Below are positions 50,078 to 61,849 of a DNA stretch of 64,000 nt, one piece after another (the stretch's first letter is position 1; each line of letters opens with the position of its first letter). The translations under genes were made by a program, and so were the position numbers. Under the pieces are notes generated by a model. The model saw only the letters and a program-made list of their open reading frames with translations, made no database searches and had not been told where the DNA came from. Source of the stretch: a bacterium (lineage in GTDB: Bacteria; Planctomycetota; UBA1135; UBA2386); assembly GCA_030432695.1 (NCBI GenBank), contig JAUILN010000001.1, positions 186,001 through 250,000 on the forward strand, written 5' to 3'.

Positions 50078-50144
50078 GGTTGGGGAGGACCGGGCGAAGG
50101 ACCCCGCGACCCTAATGCGAAGATCCGTCTGCGGCCAGCGCGGC

Positions 50145-50618
50145 TCACACCTGCAGTCGGTCGACGGCGACCACGCCGTGCCAGGCGAGCACCAGGCCGT
50201 AGGTCACCAGCAGCGCCACCAGCGCCGGTCGCACCAGGCGGAAGCGCACATGCAGCAAGAGGAACAGCAGTGGCAGCAGGGTCAGCGACAGCTTGGCCGC
50301 CGCGAAGGCGGGGACGCCGCCGGCGCGGAGGAACCAGTCCATGACCGGATTGGCCTCGCCGCCGCCTTCGACCAGGTGCAGCCAGGTCAGCAGCAGGTCG
50401 CTGCCGGACAGCCCGAGGATCAGTCCGATCAGGAGCCATTCGCCGGCGCGGTAGCGGTCGACGTACTGGCCGACGGCTTCGTCGGCGCGGCGCGCGCCGC
50501 GACGGCGGCCGACGAGCCAGTAGCGCGACAGGATCGGGGTCGGGCGCCGGCGACGGTCGGGTCCTCGCCGGCGCTCGGCCACCGTGCCGGTCACGGGAGC
50601 CTCGGATGCGGTCGTCAC
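50145..50618 (-). CDS. DUF5658 family small membrane protein
   Basis: 157 aa if started from GTG 50618. After an Arg-rich cytosolic head (ERRRGPDRRRR, also seen in DUF5658 proteins), three membrane segments follow: WLLIGLILGLSGSDLLLTWL, VPAFAAAKLSLTLLPLLFLLL and LVRPALVALLVTYGLVLAWH. The loop GGGEANPVMDWFL matches the family's conserved NP motif. Function unknown. The open frame extends to 50807 without hydrophobic or family sequence; the start is therefore only probable. It follows, on the minus strand, the divergent region to lipoprotein paralogue 2. Confidence 0.72.
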   Translation of the reverse strand: MTTASEAPVTGTVAERRRGPDRRRRPTPILSRYWLVGRRRGARRADEAVGQYVDRYRAGEWLLIGLILGLSGSDLLLTWLHLVEGGGEANPVMDWFLRAGGVPAFAAAKLSLTLLPLLFLLLHVRFRLVRPALVALLVTYGLVLAWHGVVAVDRLQV

Positions 50619-50799
50619 GGGCGCCCATCTGATCCGACCGGCGGCGCGGCACAAGCGGGACGTCCCGATCGGGGACCGGTGGTAGGCAGAGCTGCAGGAT
50701 CTCCCGGGACCCGGGACTCGTGACTTCGGACCGCGGCGGGGATAGTGCGACCACGCCCGTCGCGTCGATCTCCCCGGCCCTCTATCTCCGGACCCTCGC

Positions 50800-53454
50800 A
50801 TGCCCAAGCCCCGGATCCTCCGGCCGCCGCTCGCGGTCGCTCTCCTGCTCTCGATCGCCGGTTGCTCCGGGGGGAGCGGGAGTGGCGCCGGTGCCGCACT
50901 GCCCGATCCGGACCGTTCGATCCTGCGCTTGTCGCGGGACGAGCCGGCGATGCTGCGGCCACCGCACGAGAGTCTCGAGGTGCGGTTCCTCGACGACGGC
51001 GTCGGCTACGCGCTGTGGGAACAGCAGATCGAGCGGGCGCCCCGGGTCCGCTACGCGCGGAGCGTGCCGGGCGTGCCGGGCTACGAGACTGCCGAGGTCT
51101 TGACCGTGGGGCGGCTCCTGGCGATCGGCAGCGGGTCGGACCGGCTGCAGGTCGCGTACGTCACCGAAGACCCTGGCACCGGGCGGTTCGTGGTGTCGAC
51201 GGTGGTGCTGACGTCGTCGGCGCGCGGCGCGTCACGGGTCGTCACGACCCTCGACGAGTATCCGGCGGCGGGCGCCCTGGCCCGCGACGATGATGGCCGC
51301 TGGGCCCTGGCGATCGGGCGCACCGGGGTGGGGGCGGCGGCGCGGGTGTTCCAGCAGGCGGTCGGCGGCGACTGGCAGGCGGTGGCCGAAGTCGGCAGCC
51401 TGCTCGATCCGGTCGCGGCGTCGCCCGGTGACGGCACCGACCGTGCGGCTGTCCAGCTGATCTCTCAGGGCACCGGCTTCGCGTTGGCGGTCGTCACCGA
51501 GCAGGAGCCGAGGAGCCTCGCCGTCGCGACCTGGATCGACCCGTCCCGCGTCGAGTCCATCGAGCCGTTCCCGGGCGGCGAGCTGACCGGGCTCCTCGGC
51601 CTCGCCAGCGATGGCGATTCGGTGATGGTCGTCGCGCATGTCGAGGGCGCCGTGGTGTCGCGTCGCCGGGAGTTCGGTTCCTGGGCACCTCTCGAGTCGC
51701 TCGGCGCGGCAGGGCTTCGCAGCGCGCGTGCGGTCCTTTTGGCCAACGCAGGCCCCGCCGGCGGCGGGGAGTCCGAGTACGCGCTGGTCATGGCGATCGA
51801 GGCAGGACCGGTCGGGATGGAGACGACCCAGGTCCGACTCCAGACGCGAGGGCGGACCATGCTCGGGTGGACCTTCGGCCAGCAGTTGGCGCTGACGCCG
51901 GACCAGGTCTCCGACATCGTTCTGACGGCGACGGCCAGCGGGTATGCGATCGCCTGGAACCAGGCGGGCGTGTTGCAGGTCGCGATCCTCCAAGGACAGC
52001 AGGTCGCCGTGCATCCGATCCCCGACGCGGTGGGAGCGCCCCGGCTGGTGGCTGCGCCGGCCGGGACCTCCAGCTACGACTTCGCGGTCGCGACGAGCCT
52101 CGAGTCGGGCGCACCCGGCGCGTTGCGCTCGGTTGCCATCGCCCGCGGGCTCGGTGCCGCGCTGGAGACGCCGATCCTGGCGCCACGGACCTCGGCGGTG
52201 GAGTCGAAGACGCTCGACGGTCTGGTCGCGCACCCGGGCGGAATCGCGGCCTGGAGTCATGGCTCCGCGCCGCGCAACCTGCTGCAGATCGACACCCTGG
52301 CGGAGACGGGTTTCGGCGCTACGCACCCGCTCGCGACGCTCGGGGAAGGCGAAGCGGAGCCGGCCGCGGCGCGCGATGTGGTGTGCATCGCGGTGGGGCC
52401 GACCTCCATGCAGGTGGTGTGGGACGAGCAGTCGACGCGGTTGCCGTTGGTCGGTGCGGATTGGAGCCTTCGCGGCGGCTGGCGTCCGACCGCCGAGGTC
52501 GTGGTCGAGGGCAGCTTGGAGGAGTTCTGGGGCCTCGGCGCGGTCCGCGGCGGGGCGGGTGGTGAGCGGCTGTGGCTCGGTCGCGGCGCTCGGTTCTGGT
52601 CGCCGGCTCTCGGGGCGGGACAGGAATGGGACCTCGGCAATCCCGGAACCACGCCGGCGCGTTCCGAGCCGCGGTTCGCGGCGCGGGACGGGCGAGTGGT
52701 GATGGCACTTCAGGACTTCCGGACTCCTACGGCGGCTGACGGCTACTTCCGCGCCTACGACGACCTGACGTTGGATTACGTCAAACGCCTGCCCGGCTAC
52801 GTCGCCGACACGCCGCTGGCGGTCGAGTTGGGGACCGACCGCGCGTTCGTGCTGTTCGTGCAGGGCGGAAGGCCCGTGATGATGGTCGTCGACGCGGTCG
52901 GCAGCTCGCGGACCCTGGCGGTCGACGAACCGATCGACTCACGGTTCGTCGGTGCCGCGGTGACCGATCTGGCGGCGTCGGGTTGGGCAAGGGTCGCCAC
53001 CTTCGACGTGCAGGCACGAGTCGAGTTCGAGGACGGCGGTCGATTCGAGATCGCGGTCGGCGCCACCCCGCGTGGTGCGCCGACGATCCTGGACGTCGAC
53101 GGTGGGGTGGTCGCGGCCTGGTGGGAGGGCGAGGAGTTCGTGTCGTGGACCAACGTGGGCGGCACGCCCAGCTCCGCCGTAGTCGTCGGTGCGACCTCGT
53201 CGGCGCGTCGCCTGCAACTGCGTCACGACGTCGGCGGCGTGGAGCTGTTCTGGATCGAGGACCTGCCCCGGGAGGGCGGGTCGCGGATCGTGCGGCGACG
53301 CTTCCTGGGGAAGGCCTGGGGTCCGGCGGAGGAACTGCTGGTGCGCAGCCGACGGATCTCGACCTTCGATGTGTGCCAGGTCGGCACGGACGATCTCGGG
53401 TTGGCATGGATCGATGGCGGTGCCGTCTGGTCGCAGGTCCTGGAGCGGAACTGA
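50800..53454 (+). CDS. Large lipoprotein, propeller-like repeats (paralogue 2 of 3)
   Basis: 884 aa; lipobox SIAGC (Cys 22) and a Gly/Ser linker (SGGSGSGAG). It aligns with the protein encoded at 45396 from end to end: PDPDRSILRLSRDEP near the N-terminus, RVFQQAVGGDWQAVAEVGSL, then VAVHPIPDAVGAPRLVAAPAG and, at the end, GGSRIVRRRFLGKAWGP and DDLGLAWIDGGAVWSQVL. Blade-like repeats of strands make up the body. The ATG has TATCTC 11 nt upstream, like a box before paralogue 1. The stop codon shares a base with the ATG of paralogue 3 (TGATG), so the two are co-translated and may form a complex. Confidence 0.8.
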   Translation: MPKPRILRPPLAVALLLSIAGCSGGSGSGAGAALPDPDRSILRLSRDEPAMLRPPHESLEVRFLDDGVGYALWEQQIERAPRVRYARSVPGVPGYETAEVLTVGRLLAIGSGSDRLQVAYVTEDPGTGRFVVSTVVLTSSARGASRVVTTLDEYPAAGALARDDDGRWALAIGRTGVGAAARVFQQAVGGDWQAVAEVGSLLDPVAASPGDGTDRAAVQLISQGTGFALAVVTEQEPRSLAVATWIDPSRVESIEPFPGGELTGLLGLASDGDSVMVVAHVEGAVVSRRREFGSWAPLESLGAAGLRSARAVLLANAGPAGGGESEYALVMAIEAGPVGMETTQVRLQTRGRTMLGWTFGQQLALTPDQVSDIVLTATASGYAIAWNQAGVLQVAILQGQQVAVHPIPDAVGAPRLVAAPAGTSSYDFAVATSLESGAPGALRSVAIARGLGAALETPILAPRTSAVESKTLDGLVAHPGGIAAWSHGSAPRNLLQIDTLAETGFGATHPLATLGEGEAEPAAARDVVCIAVGPTSMQVVWDEQSTRLPLVGADWSLRGGWRPTAEVVVEGSLEEFWGLGAVRGGAGGERLWLGRGARFWSPALGAGQEWDLGNPGTTPARSEPRFAARDGRVVMALQDFRTPTAADGYFRAYDDLTLDYVKRLPGYVADTPLAVELGTDRAFVLFVQGGRPVMMVVDAVGSSRTLAVDEPIDSRFVGAAVTDLAASGWARVATFDVQARVEFEDGGRFEIAVGATPRGAPTILDVDGGVVAAWWEGEEFVSWTNVGGTPSSAVVVGATSSARRLQLRHDVGGVELFWIEDLPREGGSRIVRRRFLGKAWGPAEELLVRSRRISTFDVCQVGTDDLGLAWIDGGAVWSQVLERN

Positions 53455-56084
53455 TGCGGTTCGTTCGCGCAGGTTCGTTGCTCGTCGCACTCCTCGTGTC
53501 GGGTTGCTCGGGTGGGGGGAGTGACTCGCCGGGTGCGCGGACCCCGGACGTCCTGCAGCAGGTCTCGTCGACCCTGCCGGCGGTGTCCGGGCCGATCTTC
53601 GACTCTCGTGCCTCCGGCGTGCTGTCCGACGGCCACGGTCTGGTCGCCTGGACCGACCACCGGGACGGAGCGGCGTGGGTCACCGTGGTCCGCCGGCTGC
53701 CGGGCGGCGGAATGGCCGCAGTCGGCGAACTCGGCGAGGGGGTGCTGCTCGGCGTCGGCTTCGGATCCGACGCGGCGTGGTTGGTGTGGGCCGGGTCGCC
53801 CGAGGCGCCGGGGCGCGGCCACCCTCTGCGCGTGGTGGAGTTCCGGGCCGGGACCTTCGGCGCCGTCGAGACCATCGCGGAACTCGACGTGCGGCCCGGG
53901 TCGGCGGTGCTGGTCGAAGGCCGTCGCCGGGGCTCCTGGGGACTGGTGCTCCAGGGCATCGGGCCGGGTCCGGCGGCACGGCTGTTCGAGCGCGGCGCGG
54001 CGGGTGTGTGGGAGTCGCGCGGGTCCCTCGGCACGTTGCACGAGGTGACCTGGCCGGCCGACGCGGCGATCGCGTTCGCCGAGGCGCGGTTGGCGGCGGT
54101 CGACGGTGGCTACGTCGCGGTGATCGACATCCGCGACGCGCGGCGGCGGGTCGTCGCGGGGCACTGGTCGTTCGGAGAACCGGTCGACGCGCTGCGCCCG
54201 TTCGATGGCGAGGCGTCGGCAGTGGTGGGGCTGGCCGCGGCCGACGGTGCCGCGATGCTGGTCGGCAAGGTCCGCGCCAGCCTGCGCGCGCGGCGGTTCG
54301 TCGACGGTGGGTGGGAGCCAGCCGAGTTCGTGGCGCTGGCGGACCGGGCCGCGTTGACCGGCTGGGACGACGACGTCGGCCGGCCCGCGGGGTTCGCGCT
54401 GTTGGCGTGCGAGCGGCGGAGCTTCGGCTGGAACGTGGACCTGATCGAGCGATCGGCTCGGGCGGCCGGGGCTTGGGCGGCGCGAGCGCGGCTGGCCGAT
54501 TTGGACGACGGCGCTGCAGAGCCGGAGCTGTTCGCCACGGCCGAGGGCGTGGTGGCGAAGTGGTACGACGGGGGTGCTCCGAAGGTCACTGTGCTGGACC
54601 GTCGCGGGATCACTTCGCGGCGAGTCGGCACTCCCATCCCCGGTGCGCTCCTGGTGCGGGCCGCCCCTGGGGATGCCAGCGCCGACTGGGCGGTCGCGTC
54701 CACGGTCGACCATTCGGTCGCACCGCCGGGCATCCTGTCGGTACGACTCACGGTCGGGCGTGGACGTGAGGTGGTCGACGAGTGGCTCGTCCCGGCCGAG
54801 GTCCGCCAGGCGGACTACCGGCTCGCGGCCCTCGCGCCGACGCCCGACGGCGTGATGCTGCTGAGCTGGGGGGCATCCGACGGCTTCACGCGGCTCGAGG
54901 CCGACGAGTGGCAGATCGGTCCGTCGCGCAGTCACTCGGTATTGCGTGGCGGGTCGGATGGGGCAGCGCTCGGACCACCGGAGGCGGTCACCGCGTTCGC
55001 GTTGGCGCGAGACCCCGTGCACGACACGGTGACGTTGCTCTCCGCGGATCCGGGGAACGGCACACCCCGGCTGATGCGCCGGCGGCTCGCGGGTGGTGTG
55101 TGGGCCGCAGACGAGCAGATCTCCCGCACCGAGGCGCCGATCTGGCTGGTCGGGGAGGCGCAGCGCAGTCCGGACGAGCAGGGCTTCCTGGTCGGGCAGG
55201 GAGGTGGACTGGGCTGGTACCCGCAGGGTGCGACGGTGCCCACGTCGCTCGCCTACTCGGGTCTGATCGGCGCCGGTTTCGGGGTCGACGTCGCCACCCG
55301 CGGCTCGGAGTTCGTGATCGCGTTCGTCGCCTGGAGCGACGGCAGCAACGCGGTCTGGCTGCGCCGTCTCGACGGAGCCGAGCGCCGCTTCGACGTTCGG
55401 CCACCGCTCGCGGCGGTCGGCGAGGGGAAGTTCGATCCTCGGGTAGGGATCGGAGGCAGCGCCACTGGCCTGCTGTTCGGCGACTCGTCGGAGGTCGTCG
55501 TCCAGCGCTACGACCTGAGCGGTGGGTTGATCGAGGAATCGCGGCACACGGCCGAGCCCGATGAGGCGATCGTCGATGCCGACCTGGTGATGCTCGCCGA
55601 CGATCGCCTCGGCGTCGCGGTGCACGTCGAGGACAGGATCGAGCTGCGTGCCCCGCCCGGGTTGGTCGACGTCGTCGGTCCGGCGTCGCCGGTCCGGCCG
55701 GCGGCCCCTCGCTTCGCCGAACTCGACGGCGGTCTGCGGATGGTCTGGTTCGACGGTCCGCTGCTACGCACCACGCTGTCCACCCCCCAGCGCACCATCG
55801 CCGATCTGCTGTCCGACCCGGCGACCGTCGCGCGCTCGCCGCGGGTGGACGTGGAGCCGGTGACCCGGATCGCATGGATCGAGGACCTGCCGGCGGGTGG
55901 TTCACGGATCGTCGCGCGCACGCTCGAACTCGGGGTCTTCACCACGCCGGTGGAGTGGTTGCGGCGGGCACAGCGGATCGAGTCGTTCTCGACCCGCCGC
56001 TTCGCCGACGGCCAGCGGGTCGTGGTGTGGCAGGAGAACGGTCAGCTCTGGAGTCGGAGGTGGTCGCCCGACCCGCCGGAGTGA
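53454..56084 (+). CDS. Large lipoprotein, propeller-like repeats (paralogue 3 of 3)
   Basis: 876 aa; lipobox LVSGC (Cys 18) and SGGGSDSPG linker. It is more distant from the other two but has the same plan: HGLVAWTDHRDGAAWVTVV near the start, AARLFERGAAGVWESRGSLG, and the shared C-terminal GGSRIVARTLELGVF and RFADGQRVVVWQENGQLWSRRW. Its start lies in the stop codon of paralogue 2. The frame is open further upstream, but this Met opens the lipoprotein signal. Function unknown; probably a surface lipoprotein acting with its neighbour. Confidence 0.8.
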   Translation: MRFVRAGSLLVALLVSGCSGGGSDSPGARTPDVLQQVSSTLPAVSGPIFDSRASGVLSDGHGLVAWTDHRDGAAWVTVVRRLPGGGMAAVGELGEGVLLGVGFGSDAAWLVWAGSPEAPGRGHPLRVVEFRAGTFGAVETIAELDVRPGSAVLVEGRRRGSWGLVLQGIGPGPAARLFERGAAGVWESRGSLGTLHEVTWPADAAIAFAEARLAAVDGGYVAVIDIRDARRRVVAGHWSFGEPVDALRPFDGEASAVVGLAAADGAAMLVGKVRASLRARRFVDGGWEPAEFVALADRAALTGWDDDVGRPAGFALLACERRSFGWNVDLIERSARAAGAWAARARLADLDDGAAEPELFATAEGVVAKWYDGGAPKVTVLDRRGITSRRVGTPIPGALLVRAAPGDASADWAVASTVDHSVAPPGILSVRLTVGRGREVVDEWLVPAEVRQADYRLAALAPTPDGVMLLSWGASDGFTRLEADEWQIGPSRSHSVLRGGSDGAALGPPEAVTAFALARDPVHDTVTLLSADPGNGTPRLMRRRLAGGVWAADEQISRTEAPIWLVGEAQRSPDEQGFLVGQGGGLGWYPQGATVPTSLAYSGLIGAGFGVDVATRGSEFVIAFVAWSDGSNAVWLRRLDGAERRFDVRPPLAAVGEGKFDPRVGIGGSATGLLFGDSSEVVVQRYDLSGGLIEESRHTAEPDEAIVDADLVMLADDRLGVAVHVEDRIELRAPPGLVDVVGPASPVRPAAPRFAELDGGLRMVWFDGPLLRTTLSTPQRTIADLLSDPATVARSPRVDVEPVTRIAWIEDLPAGGSRIVARTLELGVFTTPVEWLRRAQRIESFSTRRFADGQRVVVWQENGQLWSRRWSPDPPE

Positions 56085-56099
56085 GCCCGTGCCAGCGAC

Positions 56100-58991
<2,892 letters not shown>

Positions 58992-59115
58992 GCCAGGAGG
59001 GGTCGTGCGGAGGCTTCGAGCCCGGCACCGGCCGGGCGGGAGGGTCGCCCGTTATAGAGCGCCGGGAAGGCGGTCGGAATGGTGTGCGGGCGTCGGAGTT
59101 GCGGGGCGCGTCGAT

Positions 59116-60582
59116 TCAGCCGTCGAGCCAGGCGAAGACCTCGGGCAGTGCCTCCTGGACCACCAGCATGTGCTCGACGCCGGGAACGACCCGGTAGCGG
59201 CAGTCCGCGCCGGCGTCGTCGAGTTCGTCGGCGAGGCGGCGGGCGCCACCCAGCGCGAAGTCGAACTCGCCGGGCAGCACCAGGAAGCGGCTGGCGCGCG
59301 CCGCGTCGTCGTCGCCGACCCGTCCGCCGCCACCGAGTGCCGCCACCGCGCGCAGTCGGCCGGGGAACTTCGCGACCGTGCCGATCGCGGTGCCGGCACC
59401 CATCGAGTGGCCGATCACGTAGATCCGCTCGGGGTCGAAGCGGAGCCGGGTGGCGAGGGCGTCGAGCAGCGGGCCGACCCCCGCGGCGGTCAGGGTGCGC
59501 GGCGCGCAGAACGGCCAGCCGCGGGCCGCGGCGAGGCGCACCGCCAGGCCGTCGCCGTAGCCGTCGAAGAACAGGTGCTCGCTGCCGCCCATGCCGTGCA
59601 GGGCCAGGACCAGCGGGGGCGGTGGACCGTCCTCGGCATCGGTCTCCCGGTCGGCCGGGTGCGCGGGGACGTGCAGGCGCACCGCGGCGGCGCGCACGCC
59701 GATCGGGATGCGCAGCCAGTGTTCGCCGGGGTGGTCGTCGAGGCGCAGCGGGGCGGCCGCCTCGACGTGCTCGCGGAGCAGGCGAGCGCGGTCGAGGAGG
59801 TGGCAGGCCGGGACGTCGGTCTCGTAGGCGCGCCCGGCGTCCAGGTCTGCCAGGATCCTCCGAAGGCCGGTGAGCGACTCGAGCTCGAACCGCATCGGGC
59901 CGTCGGTGGATTCGAGAGGTTGCGCCAGCAGTGCATCCAGCTGTCGACGCCGCGCGGCATCGAGGACGGAGACGGTTCGGCGGTCGAGTTCCACGGCGCC
60001 GAGGTCGGCCGGGCGTTCCCACCACATCCGGACCGTGAAGTCCCCGGGCGTGTCGAGGGTGAACGAGCCGGTGTCGGCCGGGCGGGAGGGGGCCGGGGGG
60101 GCGCGACGCGCGGCGGCCTGCCACGTGGTGTCGACCGTGAAGCCCAGTCGCTCGAGGTTGCTCCGGTCGGCGGTGAGCAGCGCCTCGGGGAGCGGGCCCC
60201 GGTCGAACCCGATTGGAGCGTCGGGCGAACCGAGTCGGGTCGCGGCCTCGGGTCGGCAGTCCGCGGCGCCACGGAGCTCGGCGGCGTCGCCGTCGTCCGC
60301 GGCGACCAGTGCGACCCAGGCTGCGTCGACCTGCTCGGCGACCCTGGCCGGGTTCATCGAGAAGAACGACGTGACCGCGGCCTGCATCGCCTGGCGCGCG
60401 GCGACCCGGCGCTCCTGCAGCGAGGGATCGGTGCTCTTGCCGGCCGCCGCCCAGGCGTTCTCGAAGCGGCGCAGGCGTTGGCCCAGGTCGTAGCGGACCT
60501 CGGGGGGGAACTGTGCGCGGGCAGTCCCGGCGGTGGCTGCCAGTGCGCAGGTGGCGAGGAGGACGGACGTGATCGATCGCAT
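59116..60582 (-). CDS. Secreted alpha/beta-hydrolase esterase
   Basis: 488 aa with a signal peptide (cleavage near ARAQF). The N-terminal ~230 residues are an unrecognised mainly helical region. Residues ~260-488 are an alpha/beta hydrolase: LVLALHGMGGSEHLFF (oxyanion region), YVIGHSMGAGTAIG (Ser nucleophile in GHSMG), VLPGEFDFAL (acid) and VPGVEHMLVV (His). It resembles feruloyl/acetyl esterases of the PHB-depolymerase-like group, so it may deacylate polysaccharides or small esters outside the cytoplasm. Divergent from corA with 118 bp between the starts. Confidence 0.82.
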   Translation of the reverse strand: MRSITSVLLATCALAATAGTARAQFPPEVRYDLGQRLRRFENAWAAAGKSTDPSLQERRVAARQAMQAAVTSFFSMNPARVAEQVDAAWVALVAADDGDAAELRGAADCRPEAATRLGSPDAPIGFDRGPLPEALLTADRSNLERLGFTVDTTWQAAARRAPPAPSRPADTGSFTLDTPGDFTVRMWWERPADLGAVELDRRTVSVLDAARRRQLDALLAQPLESTDGPMRFELESLTGLRRILADLDAGRAYETDVPACHLLDRARLLREHVEAAAPLRLDDHPGEHWLRIPIGVRAAAVRLHVPAHPADRETDAEDGPPPPLVLALHGMGGSEHLFFDGYGDGLAVRLAAARGWPFCAPRTLTAAGVGPLLDALATRLRFDPERIYVIGHSMGAGTAIGTVAKFPGRLRAVAALGGGGRVGDDDAARASRFLVLPGEFDFALGGARRLADELDDAGADCRYRVVPGVEHMLVVQEALPEVFAWLDG

Positions 60583-60688
60583 GGTTGGCTGCGGGTCGGA
60601 CGGAACGGTCGGGACGGTGCGTTCGGCGCCGGGCGGGTCCACGGATGCGGCGGACGTTCGTAGGCGGGAGAAGGACACGGGGCCCGGC

Positions 60689-60694
60689 TATCGT
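60689..60694 (+). promoter_or_regulatory. Putative -10 TATCGT, 6 nt before corA start
   Basis: TATCGT fits TAnnnT and ends 6 nt before the ATG at 60701, with no Shine-Dalgarno between. It has GGC directly before it, as does the element at 31747. Confidence 0.5.
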
Positions 60695-60700
60695 GCCGCG

Positions 60701-61849
60701 ATGAGGTCACATCCCGAACCCCGTGTCACCCCGGCGACGAGCGCACGGCGGCGCCGCCGACTGGTCGCGCGTCGGAGGGTCACCCCGGGCTCCGCGCCCG
60801 GTACCATCCAGCACGACGCGGTGGCGAGGCCGACGGCGCTGCGCGGGGTCTCGGTGTCCGCGGCCGAGCACGTGGTGACCGAGCCGCGGGTCGAGGCCGG
60901 CGTCTGGCGCGATCTGCCGCATGGTGGCAGCTCGGACTGGCTACAGGTCACCGGCCTCCAGGACGTCGAGGTGCTCCGCGCCATCGCCGCACGCGTCGGG
61001 ATGCCGGACCTGGTGCTGGAAGACGTGGCCCACGTCGACCAGCGCGCCAAGCTCGACGAGACCGAGGACGGCATCTTCGTGGTGCTGCGCGTGCCCTCGC
61101 CCGAGGGCGAGCACGACCACGGCACGGTGCAGGTGACGATGTTCCTCGGGCCCGACCTGCTGGTGAGCTTCGAGGAGTCCGCCACGCCGCTGTTCGACGG
61201 TGTCCACGAGCGGCTGTCCCGCAAGGGGCGCCGGATCCGCACCGCCGGCCCCGCCTACCTGCTGTACGCGCTGGTCGATGTGGCGGTGGACTCGTACTTC
61301 CCGGTGCTGGAGGCGCTGGCCGAGGAGCTGGAGGCGATCGAGGAGGAGGTGACCTTCCGACCGCGCGACGACCACCTCCGCCGGCTGCACGTGATCAAGC
61401 ACGACATCCTGCGGCTGCGTCGCGACGCGCGGCCGATGGTCGACGTGCTGAAGCGGCTCCTGCGCTGCGAGGACGAGCGCTTCGACGACAAGGTCGCGCC
61501 GTTCCTCGGGGACTGCCTCGACCATGCCCAGCGGGTGGCCGACCAGGTCGAGCACCTCCGCGATGCGGCCAGCGCGGCGATGGACCTGCATCAGTCGGTG
61601 GTCGGCAACCGGATGAACGAGGTGATGAAGCTGCTGACGCTGATCGCGACCATCTTCATCCCGCTGTCGTTCGTGACCTCGCTCTACGGGATGAACTTCG
61701 ATTCCGAGGCTTCGCCCTGGAACATGCCGGAGCTGCGATGGCGCTACGGCTATCCGGCGGTGGTCGGCGGCATGCTGCTCGCCGCGTCGTTGTTGCTGTG
61801 GTGGTTCCGGCGCAAGGGCTACCTCGGTTCGCCGCCGCCCAGGGACTGA
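60701..61849 (+). CDS. corA: CorA-family magnesium/cobalt transporter
   Basis: 382 aa. The long helical cytoplasmic part includes LPHGGSSDWLQVTGLQDVEVL and VLEDVAHVDQRAKLDETEDGIFVVLRV, then a stalk helix, and the two C-terminal membrane helices LLTLIATIFIPLSFVTSLYGMNF and VVGGMLLAASLLLWWF. The GMN selectivity motif (YGMNF) is intact at the end of the first helix, followed by a short loop. CorA is a pentameric Mg2+ channel of the inner membrane. The first ~50 residues are Arg-rich and not conserved. The 3' end overlaps the end of the convergent mscS-like gene by 31 bp. Confidence 0.93.
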   Translation: MRSHPEPRVTPATSARRRRRLVARRRVTPGSAPGTIQHDAVARPTALRGVSVSAAEHVVTEPRVEAGVWRDLPHGGSSDWLQVTGLQDVEVLRAIAARVGMPDLVLEDVAHVDQRAKLDETEDGIFVVLRVPSPEGEHDHGTVQVTMFLGPDLLVSFEESATPLFDGVHERLSRKGRRIRTAGPAYLLYALVDVAVDSYFPVLEALAEELEAIEEEVTFRPRDDHLRRLHVIKHDILRLRRDARPMVDVLKRLLRCEDERFDDKVAPFLGDCLDHAQRVADQVEHLRDAASAAMDLHQSVVGNRMNEVMKLLTLIATIFIPLSFVTSLYGMNFDSEASPWNMPELRWRYGYPAVVGGMLLAASLLLWWFRRKGYLGSPPPRD

